Shown here piece by piece: positions 23,901-35,900 of a stretch of 64,000 nt of DNA. The notes below the pieces were generated by a model that was given only the letters and a program-made list of their open reading frames with translations, had not been told where the DNA came from and ran no database searches. This DNA comes from Isoetes taiwanensis (taxonomy: Eukaryota > Streptophyta > Lycopodiopsida > Isoetales > Isoetaceae). How positions within the stretch are numbered: position 1 is the stretch's first letter; every line of letters starts with the position of its first letter. The position numbers and the translations under genes are program-made. The DNA lies in assembly GCA_021234155.1 (NCBI GenBank), contig JAJEKV010000035.1, forward strand, positions 8,119,891 through 8,183,890, written 5' to 3'.

Positions 23901-26900
23901 ACCATAGAAGAATATAGTCTGCCAAATGTTGTGGCGTGATCATTGCATTTTCACTTAATAGGCCAAATGTAATGGCATCAAGAATAATAGCCACAAAAAG
24001 ATTCATAATGATAAAGGTTGCAAGAAAGATTAAGACAACAAAGTAGATAATGGCTCCCAATGGATATCCACAATCATTTTGAGCGAGATCAGGTGAATCA
24101 ACACAATAGGGAGGAGCAACCATCAAATCAGACATCAAGCAGCTCCAATTGTCTGCTGTCGTTACCTGAAAATGATATTTAATAACATGATTAATTAAAT
24201 GTGCAAGGACAAATGAAAAGCTATGACAAAATCATTATCTGAGCTTTGAGGGCTAACGCCCTTTTAAGAAGACTATCTTGTTTTTTTAAGTATGCAATAA
24301 AAGTACGCCACTTAACAAAGGATAAAGTTGTTTTTATATCATATCATAATAGATATATAAAATCATTCTATGGGGGGCTATGGGCAAGGACTTTGACTTT
24401 GATTTCTTCAAATGTTACACTGCTTGGTTGGGCCATGTCCCCAACCACTTCACGCCACTGGGCAGCATCCAACTAGACATATGACCACATACCACACTAC
24501 ATTGCTCGGTTGGGCCCTGCCCCCAACCACTTTACATTGCATCTGTGGGATTTGACGACTAACAATTCAGAATCTAACTGGACATATGACCACATACCAC
24601 ACTACATTGCTCGGTGGGGCCCTGCCCCCAACCACTTTACATTGCATCTATGAGTTTTGACGACTAACAATTCAGAGTGCAATTCTGGGCAATCTCGAAC
24701 TCGAGAAATAGCTTAACCGCATTCATAGTCTTTAATATTATTGTACTTCCACATCCTATATCTTGCAAAGGGTACTATAACCTTTGTAGTTTTCTGAAAA
24801 TCCTTAGAAAATTTTATAAAATTAGCCGAATTTTTTAGGGTCTTCAAACCCTGACTTTGATCACATTGCTTTCAAATTGTGTTATACCCCTTTAATCAAT
24901 GCATGGCTCCCACAAATGGTACTTTCAAATATGCATATACTACATCTAGTAGATACCCATGCACTCAATGACACTTTTGTGTGTGCATATGTGTATTTAT
25001 CTCCATACCATTCTAGCCAACCGGTGTTTACTTCTATAAATGAGTTTACTTCTATAAATGAGTGCCACATAATCATTATTAGTAGCCCAATTAAAGAAAG
25101 ATTATAGAGAGATGACATCTGATAAAATCACAAGGAATTGGATTGAGTTGAATTGATTTTTGAGGAGGGAGGAAGATAAAGACCTGGAAAGCAGTAACAA
25201 AGGACTCGATAAAGCTCCTAAAATTTACAAGAGGCCCAATACAAGATCCATCTTTAACTCGAGAGAACAGTTGCACTCCAATGCCAGCGAATACAGAAAG
25301 AAGAATCATTAAGAGCCCCATGATGTCGATCATTGACGGTAGACAAACATACAAAGTATTCATTAAAACTTTAGCTTTGGGCATATGCCGAACGAGGCTA
25401 AACAATCTTGCAATATAACAGATGCGACCTAAAAAGTCCAGAGGAGAGTCTCGTTTTGCAGACAAACAAGCTGACCCTACTAATGTGATGGCAAGTTCGA
25501 ATACATTGCCAAAACTACGGATATAGACTTGAGGCTGCAACAAGCACCACAAAAGCAGCTTTTCTCATAAAACAACCATGAAACATTATTATGTGGAAGA
25601 TGCATGCATTTTTAGTAGAATCAAGAGCAAAAAAATAATTTTTATTTGCATAGGCTCAATATTATATTGATATTAATGTAAGGAACGAAATTACCTCAGT
25701 ACCCAGGAAGTTGAGAAGAACCTCCAGCCAGAAGAAGGCGATAAAAGCAATTTGTGTTTTCTTACGTGCTTGCCTCACGGTCTCCGCTTCAAACTCTTGA
25801 TGTGTGGCGAGAAATCCATAATAGCCCAAAATGACAGCAATCATAAACTTGGAGTAAAGTGGATGTCGCAGAATTCGGTAACAAAACTTTCCGATATGAT
25901 GATCAGGCGGACGAAGCAGCCGGGTAGGCTTGGATTTCTGAATGATACGATTCATGTCTCGCCATAGCTTCTGGCGTTCTGTCAACAGCTTCGAGCCAGA
26001 ACGGACTCCAAACTCATCAATGAAAACACCAATGAACATTCTCACAATGAAAAATCCTCCCACGCAGCAGAATGCAACATAGTACAGTGCATACGCTGCA
26101 TTTTGGTTTGCAACAGGCTGCTCATCCAGACGTGTAATATCCATTGAGGGGTAGAGCCAATTCTGAAGCCAGTTATCGAAGGTACTGATCACAAACAAAG
26201 ATAGCAATGCATTTCCAATATCATCAAAGTGAAAATTTTGACTGGACCACTGTCGTGGTGCAATTATAGACATTTCGTTTACATAAAGACCCACACATTC
26301 CACACGATTTTTTATTTCGTAGTCGTTGCATGACCATAGACGACCCCTGAAAAGTTGCACTCCCACAGTCCCAAAGATTACAAAAATTACAAAGGTGAAG
26401 AAGAGAACTGATCCAATGGCTGGCATAGTTTTTATTAGATTGGTAAAGAGTAATTTCATGCCCTGGAAACGGCACAATACTCGCAAGGGCCTAAACGCAA
26501 GCAATGCTCTCAAGACCCGATCAGTTCTCTGATTGAACGGAATCAGATTTAATATTTCAATTATGAGAATACCTAAATCCAACAAATTGAAAGGGTCGCC
26601 CACGTAGGGATCTGGTGTAACAAGAATTCCATGCCCAATCAGTTTCATTATAAAGTCTACCAAGAAGACCTGCATACACATAGAAGAGAATGCATCAACA
26701 TCCAAAAATAATTTGCTTCAGGTGATGAAACAACTTACAGCTATCACTGTTCGATCTAGCCCTCGAGCAACTGGAGAAGCCAGTTGAGATGCTCCAAGTG
26801 GATTACTTTCGATGAGGACGAAAATGGCCACGAGGGACCATATTAGAGTAAATCTGGCCCACCATTTACTTTGTGTTATGCTGTAGCAATTTCTTCTCAG

Positions 26901-29900
26901 CATGCTGTCTTCTGGAAAGAGCAAGAGTGTTCGTCCAGACAGGTACCATGGTCTCTCCTTTGCAACCACACTTTTCTCAAGTTCCTCGTATTCAGCAAGC
27001 TGGAAAGAAGAACGTTTGCTTCCAGACCTCCTGAAGGAACCTGCTGTGGATGCACTTCTACTCATACTTCTTCCAAATGATCTCTGCTTTTGTACTGGTT
27101 CAGCTGGTTTTGGGTCCAATACTGCAAGAACAGCACTCTCTAATGCTGTTTTTGATCCTCTCCTTTCTGTTTTTGAAATATCAGTTGAAAATCCCGTTGT
27201 CTGGAGTACCTGGGAGGCTCTGCGCACGCTTGCTCCTGTAGACTGTACAGGTACAGGCTGTTGTTCATTTACTTTTGAGTTTTCAGAACTTGGTGGCGTC
27301 TCTTCGATTGTTGCGATTGTCCCTTTTTCCACCGCCTTTACTTTCATACTGCCCCTTAAATTATTTACCAGATTCTTCATGTTAGCTTGTGCTCCTTCAA
27401 CCGCTCCCACCACCCAGCTTCCTGTTCTGGTTAAGGCACGGCTTCGACTCCTTTTTATGAACTTCATATATTCAGCCTGATAACTTAACAGACTTTCATG
27501 TTATTAAGTATTACAACAAATTGAGTTTAACTTAATCCATCACCTTTTGAATCTTCTTTTTTTGGTTGTCAGTAAGCTCACTCTTCTCCAATATCACGGC
27601 AATAATAAGATTAAGAACCAGAAATGACGTGAGAACGTAATAGAAGACATACAAGTATGATGAAACCCACCTGAAAGGACCAGCCACAAGTTACAGAGGA
27701 AACATCTTACTCGTGCACAGAGTACCTTTTTTCTATGACATTTCATTTGATGCATACACAGGAGTTCTTAAAATTTTTATTCTTAAACTTAGATGAGCAA
27801 TGTTCCAAACTTTCGTAAAGATCCCGTCTATGGTTTTGGGGGACATAAGAGGGCCAGCAAAGACACATTTCTTTTATATTTCCTTCTTGCTGAAAGAAAC
27901 ATTTTGGGGCATGTGCAGGAACATGTGCCATCATAGTAGCCAGTATTCCTTTACAATGTCACTAAAAAACTGCAATACATGGAGCACCTATTCAGAAGCT
28001 GATAGAGTGTTTTAGGCCCAAAGAGAGTTGAAGTTTTTGGCATGGACGTACATAGCAGACTACGACACTCAGGTTTGTGAAAAATATATATCAAAATTAT
28101 CTCTAAAAAACATGGGCATTTTCAACGACTTAATCTCCCCTCTTATCTGGGCTACTCTGTACGTCATTGCTAAAGCCAAGAATTGTGACCAACAGACAAT
28201 GTGAAGCATTGAAAGCACTACAAAAGCTAAGTTGCTTATCAACTTATTTTCGCATATCCAGAAGTGTTCAGTCCACTAAAATTTTCCATATCACTTTTCG
28301 GAAAATGGGCATTTTGAAAAGACTGGTTGATTCTCCACTCGCTACACCTTTGAAATCGTTCATGCACAAATTATAAGTTTTCCTACTAAATGACTTACCG
28401 GTTGGCCACGCCGTTCCGCATGGAATTCCACATTTGATTTACCCAACTTTCACCAGTAGTGACACTAAACCAAAGTAGCATAGTTTGTATCATGGAATCA
28501 TGATTTCCTCTTGGATAGCCTTCCTCAAAATTATAATATTGGCCCCCATAAAGTTCCATGCTTACTATTGAGAAGACTATAATCAGGAATAAATAAAAGA
28601 AAAATACGCTTGCCAATGAGCCTACACTCTGAATGCATGCAACCTGTAATAAAGCAAAACCAATAAGTAAGAAGTATATCCTAAAGAAAGAGGAAACAAT
28701 GGGCCAAAACCCACCACTGTTGTTGGATTTTTTGCAGCTTGAGCTTTCGATCTATAAAACAAACGAATTAGTCTAGCTGCAGACACGTTTGGATATGTAT
28801 GTGTAAAAACAGCACCAGCAGATATCATGAGAACTATAGTGTCATATACATTTATGCCTGCACAATGATAACTCCAAGATATCAAATCACCTTGCATCAT
28901 TATATGTACACCGATCTACTCATCCAACTAAAGTTGAGGTAACATACTTACTGTCATTGGCAAATTTACGAGGTCCAGTAGCAACGAAGCGTAATACCAT
29001 CTCACCAACCATACAAGCAAGAAATATGCCTTCTAAAGCATCTGCTTATTGTTAAGGATGTGCACTCATGCAGATATGCATTACATGACAGCTTATGACC
29101 AAGGCGGCAAAGAAAACAAAAAAAAAGATCAGAATATAGAACCCAAGTTTGTCATTCATAAGAACTATCATTTTTTGTGGGACTAACCAAAGGGAATATG
29201 AGGGGGTCGAATGCAAACAAGGGGAAAATGTACAATGTGGAATGGCGGTTGCCAGATCTAGGTAATACAAATAGTTCATGCTTAGAGGTAGCCAAAACGT
29301 TTGTGAGAAAGGTTTGCGACTATTGGTGCATGTCAACAACCTGGCAAATCCACCTCGCTTCTTAGATTCTGAGGAACCCATTGACTTGAGCAGGCGCTAT
29401 GTGTTCCACCATTTCTTTAACACCATGGTGAAAATTTTAGCCAAGCACCACCAAGGTCACTTCATATCCAAGCTAATCAGGTTTGAGGTTCAGAATAGAG
29501 ATGCTTCTCAAGAGCCATGCTCAAACAGATACTTAGAGAAGCAACAAACTGATTCTAAAGAGACAAAATGAGAAGGAAGCATGCACTTTTAAAGCGTAAA
29601 ATGGTGTGAACATAGCTTTGTTTTTTCTCCCCATCTGTCTGAGACATCCAAATTCAATATTCTCAGAAATGCTATACATAATGCAAATTACCAAAGCCCC
29701 ATGTTTGACTGTGTGTTTTCTAAATGGCATGCGCTTGCTTCCCATATGCATGCTTGGTTTTTCTTGTTTAGCTGTTTATTTTACGTGCCTGACATACAAA
29801 GCTTGATATGGTCCTTCCAGACCATGTAAAACACAAGTTCTAAAAGGAATAAAAAGAAATTAATAACGAGAGGATACAAATAGTTTGCTTTCGTGCGTTT

Positions 29901-32900
29901 GTCATGTCAATCTGATACATGCACAGGTTTAACGCATTTGCAATGATAATCCCAATTATCAGATTGTCAACATGTCGGTTCCTTAGAAGGCGTCGAGCTT
30001 TTGTTGAAACTGTTACAGCAGCTTTGACTCCCATGGTTAAGCTTCGAACTACACGACCATGTCTAAAAGAATCTGATTCACCGTAACTAAAAGATGATGA
30101 TAAGCTGCTCATTCGTGATGAAAAAGCAGTTCTCAAAGAAGAATGGCTTTGACGCAGTGCTGCAGAAAGATCTCTGCCAAATCTTCTAGATTTATTGACC
30201 ACTCGTTGGAAAAAATTCAGTTGGGCATCATCCTTGACTATAACATCCCTCATGGCATTTGCTATAACTGTTGCTTTATAAAATGAGACTTCATCAGCAC
30301 GACGAGTTCTTTTTATAAGCATCTGTTGTACAAGAGCACAATGACAAAATGAAACAAGCAACCAAATTTTCAACAAAGATTGCATTATAAAATACGTGCA
30401 TAAGAATTTAGAAATTACGTGCACAAGAATCTGCTCATGGAAAAAAGAAAGCAAGATAAAAATTTCTGCATAGGTGCTACATATTTACTACTTGAAGATG
30501 ACATGAAACTGCCACTGAAATGATACCTTATGAAACTATTGTTAAACCCTTCCTTGAGCTATATATTGAATAACATTTACCTTGAAAGACTAAGCTGACA
30601 AATTGATCAATTGAATGCATGTATGATTCAGATGCAGATGAGCTCTTAAACAGCTTGCCAAAGCTCATTAACGATTTAAATTGGGAAGCTCTATTTTTTT
30701 GGTCGCATAGGTTAGTTCATTTATTTTTTAAGGAATTTTTCTTTTGAAAGAAGTTTTTCTCTTGCTTAAACTAGCTCTTGCTTTACTCTATATGAAGACC
30801 TCCCAGGCATTATTCTTCTTTCTCAAGTGAAAGTAATCAAGCTGTCATCCTCGCCACTTCTCATTCCTGCAGTTGAGATGCCTGTAGGAGTACATTATCA
30901 TCATCTTAAATTGCATCAACAAATTGAGCAATGATGCAAGAAGCTTCATCCACATCTAAATCTAACTTACATCAAGATCTCAATTGCATCACCATTAGCC
31001 CTACAACATCACTGAGATCTTGATAAAATTTAGTGACCTTGTTTTCCCTTAAGTACTAAGGAGATCACGAAATAAGAGATACTAAAAATGGCAATAACTA
31101 ACCTCCCCAAAATCCATTGAAGACCAACACACCTCCAGATGTGTCTATCCATAAACTTACCAGTGGGAAGAGGTGCCATCCATACTGCATATTATGTCTA
31201 TGAATCCAAGCTTAAGCTCACTTTTCCTCAACTTCAGAAAAAACTTCTTGAAGCACAGTTAGATGTCAAACGATTTGATCAGACTGAGGCAGCAAACTAT
31301 TCCACTCCTGCAATGTCAGGTCAGGTCAGATCCTTGTAGAGTCAATAACAGATCAGATCCTTCTCAAATCAGATCAGACTCTTCTCAGTCTCCTGAAACA
31401 GATGTCACAGAGAATCGATAGACCTCATCCTGAATGTTAGCACTGTGGAGAAAAGGGCCATCTCAGACGAGATTATAGAAAACTCAAACATGACTGCAAT
31501 TCCCAGGGGCATACAATTATACAACATCGACTTCAAACCAAGATGCTTGCTCTTGCTTCACTTGCTCTGTTTGATCTGCCTAGTTGCAAATGGCTGACTC
31601 CGAAACTGTAGGAACTAGATGAGCCACTTGAAAAATTCAATAGCATTTAGTCCTGACAGGCATAAAACTGCTTCTGATATGGGCCCCGTTTGAACACTCT
31701 CTGCACCAAAAAAAAATCAGACAGATTGCCAAAGGCTGGTTTAATGGAGGCCAAGAAAGGGAAAAACCAATCACTCCAGGAAATATCAAGTGATCATCTT
31801 CTTTCTATAGCTAAAAACAACTGCAAATAAATATGTTTGCATGTTGGATAATAACTAACTTTGAACAGGTACATATATCGATCAGGTCAAGATATAGAGC
31901 CTCTGTCAAGCTTTTCTATGCCATGTGCATGCAATAAGCTTCATGATGATTAAGTGCATGGCTTGCTTAAAATAAATTGAAGTTATTACCATTCATAGGA
32001 TCTAATTCGATCTTTAACGGCAGACATCCTTATGCTAATACTGAGATGGTTTTAAATTTTCCAGCCAGCAAAATTGAAATAACCATTAAAGCATAAGACA
32101 ATTTAATTTATGGATACTTTTCTTTTTGTGAATCATAGGTGTACCTGGTGCTCAATCCTGACCCTCAAGAAAATACCACTAATCGCAGCAATAAAGACAT
32201 TGACAAGAAGGTAAGTTCCAAATAACACAAGTGTTATAAAGTATGCATCTGCAGCAAATGAAGTTATATTAGACATCTATGATGATCTCAAGTCTCAAAT
32301 GGGAATGGGCAGAAAATTTCAAGATCCTGTTTGCATGGCAAAGCAAGATTTACAAGGCTCACAAACTTACCAGCACTTGCAGATACAGAATCCTTCACTT
32401 CATACATGACAAGACTCCAACCTTCTAGAGTTATAATCTATAAAAAAGAAAACATCAATAACCATAGAAGAATATCCTAAAAACCAAGTAAAGATATTGG
32501 AAAGGACATGTGCCTAAAGAAAGTTGATTAACCTTTCATGCCATTCTGGCCAGCAATTTCACAGGACGGCAATAAAAGTGTATCATCTTTACGGACATTA
32601 TATGATGCTTTTCATATGTCCAACCAATGTTCCTTCGTATATGCTACCTACTGATGCTGATTCTCAGCTACCATGTTCGCAGCCGACCTCTGATTGGGGC
32701 TGTTGTTAGTAGAAAAGAGCAAGAACATTTGGCTATAAAGAGCTCCAGTTGATCCAAGATGCAACAGCAAAAGAAATGTTTTTTCCGAATGTACAAATTC
32801 TCCATGGAGAGAATGTGTTAATTGTACTTGAACAGTCTGGGGGACTACAAAGAGTTTTCAAGTTTAAGGGATGCCATCTTTTAGCCACCTATGCAAAGGC

Positions 32901-35900
32901 AACAACATTTAGCAGTTATTTCAATGCATGAATAGCTATAAAAGAAATGCAGCCAGAGTAGGTCTACCCGAATCTAAGATGATGATCAAACTAAAGCACA
33001 CATGCAAGATGGAAAAACTAAGCATGGGGGGTGACTGTGCCCTTATCCACGACAGCAAACGGGTGATGACCAACCAAAAGACAACACAGCTGAGACAGAT
33101 GGCATGTTGCTACCTACAATCACTGATGCCACATGCCAGTCTGTGATGAGCCACCAGTGTACAGTACCTTCAGTGATGAGGAAAGGAAGAAAGAAAGATT
33201 ATAGAAATGTCTGCGGGAGAACGCTTGGGTCTATGAGACCAATCATTACATCACTTCATGTACAGCTAGGGGCACGTGTAGAAATATTTTCGCGAGAACG
33301 CTTGGGTCTATGAGACCAATCATTACATCAGTTCATATACGGCTAGAGGCACATTATAGACTGCATAAAAGGGTAGTAACTGCAACATTGAAGAATTGTC
33401 TTTTTGGTGCAGAGGATGAGGTGGTCCATTTATGCTGCCTCTTTGCTGCCCGCTTTATCTTTCTAACAACTTTCATAGAAACTCCTCTATGGGTAAAACT
33501 AGATGGTCCAGGAAGAGAACATGACTCCTGTTAGAGTGTTATCATACTCCACGTGTGTTGATGACTGTGTTGATGACTCTGCATGCTGAGTCATCACTTA
33601 TTGCTGACATGGCACTCCATATATTAGCCATAGTCGTGCCTCATTCTAGTTAGTTCACTCCATAGCATTGGTTAGTTTGCACTTGTCTCTTGCATCTTTC
33701 TTCACATTCTTCATCACCTCACTAGATTCTATCATGGTATCAGAGCCTACATGAAGAAGGAAGAGAGTGTAGGATCGAACTGGTTTTGAGCAGCAAAAAT
33801 TTTCAAGAAAATTTGCTTTAGGAGCCAAGTTTTTAAGGGCTGGATCAGATTGACACAGGCAGCATCCTGGTGTAATCTGGATCGGAGGAATTCGAGCTGA
33901 TTTCTTGGCAAGAGTTTCTTGCAAGATCAATTAGCTGAAAGGCGGCTTTGCCTTGACATCTTCTTGGAAGCTGGATTCAGTTTCTTGGTGAAGATTTAGT
34001 GGAATACGGTGTTTTGACATTGATCAGAAGGACTGCGGCTATTTATTAAGCCAAGAACTAGCTGGATCAGAAGAACTCGAGGGTGTTTGCTACGATTTGC
34101 AAGCATTAGGGTTCGTTTCTTTGCAAGAAAGGGTGATTATAAGACAGGATGTCTTGGATCGGACAAATTTTCATCAAGATTTGTGGATTTGTAAATTTTT
34201 TCGGCTGTAGAGGGCAGATTTGTTTGATGGTTCATTTGCAAACACAGGCATAGACTGTGAGCTTTGCAAATTGGACGGAATTTGTGTTGATTTGGTGGAT
34301 CCGAAGGTTCTGTGCCAAATAGATTGGCCGGATGTGGATCTGGTGTTTATGGCAACATATTTTGCTGGATCTGAAGTTTGGGCACAGTTATTGTTTAGTC
34401 ATTGTTTAGTTTGTTGCTTATTTGGGACAAAAAGAAAAAGGTGTGTTTTTATTTTTGGATTAAAAGACTTGTTAAAAGTTTACAAAAAGATTTCTGTAGA
34501 AGCCGCAGCGAAATTAGTATAATAGCTGCTTACGCGCTGTGAGGCAGCCGGATTCGCAGCAAGATTGAGCTATTTAGGCTACTTACAATAAAAACACAAA
34601 GGAATTTTGGTTGAACGAAATTGTTATTTCTGGGAGTTGGTTGTTTTCGTTTGACGATTCTTAAGGAGCTAGGCAGTTGGCTCTGGCTTTTGATTCTGTC
34701 AGTTCTTTCTCACATATGGGCGAATATTGTCTAATATGTTAGAGATGTTGTCATTTGAAGGAGTTCGTTTTGGATTTAGGTTCTTAGCTCATGACAATTA
34801 TCCTCAATGGGAGGTTTCTATGAGACAGCTTCTGTCCATACAAGGTATTTGGGAAATTGTGAATGGCCAGGTTACTAAATCAGAGCTAAATCATCAAGGG
34901 TATGAGTTGAGAGACGGACTTGCATTGGCTTTGATTCGAGCAACAATAGATTTGCATGTCCATCCCTGGGTATCAGGTCAATTTACAAGTTCTAAAGAAC
35001 TCTGGGATTTTATTGAGTGTAAGTTACAGAGGAAGAAGAAGCAAAAGACAAAGACAAAGAAAAAGAAAAAGGAAAAGAAGCATGAACATGCTTTGACTGT
35101 TAGTTCTGGAGTGTTGAACCAATCAGATCTCCTTAATGCTGCTAGTAACACGAGCACGTTGACTTTGCGTGAGCAAGGTACTCTTCATTTACCAATAGAT
35201 ATTGACAAGCACTATTCTATTACAGACTTCCGATCTTGTGAAGGTGATCACCACAATCTGTATCAGACTTTGGAGTATTTTTCATTTGGTTCAGAGAGCA
35301 TTCAAGTATTTATGCCCGAACAGTTAGAATTGCCTTGTCTTGACAGTGAATTTGATACTATCTACAATGATTATTGTGTTGTGAAGGAGCTTTGGAATGA
35401 TATTCTAGCAAAGGCAGAACAGGACATGGGCATATTACAAGAAAAGTATGATGATTTTTTGGAACCTAAGCTTGATCTGTCACATCTAGTTGTACCTTCA
35501 CAGTTTTGTGAGAATAATCAACCAGGCCTCATTCAGATTCTTATGCATGATGCAGATCAATTTGCAGGGCTTCATGACACATATAATTTGAGGAAGGAAA
35601 CACTTACCCATGACAGTGATATGGAAGAAGAATTGCTTGTCCAGTTTCCTTGGCTGAATCTTGATGCGAAGACTTATGATTTTGCTTCTATTATGTCTCA
35701 GATTTGTACTCCACAGCTAGAACTACCTCTTTATATGTGTTTAAACATTTCATTTGGTTGCACACATGATGGGAAAGTGAAGGATCATGCTAATTTGGCT
35801 GAATATTTGGGATATGTTTCATGCACTGATATTCAGACTATTAGAGGTCAGTTTTACATGCTTACACTCTGCAAATCAGGTACTTCTTAGAATTGATGCA

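Noticed and set aside
26902-27480. 192-codon plus-strand frame
   Set aside because: Lies antisense over channel exon 17, whose own reading matches a conserved family; it is a shadow.
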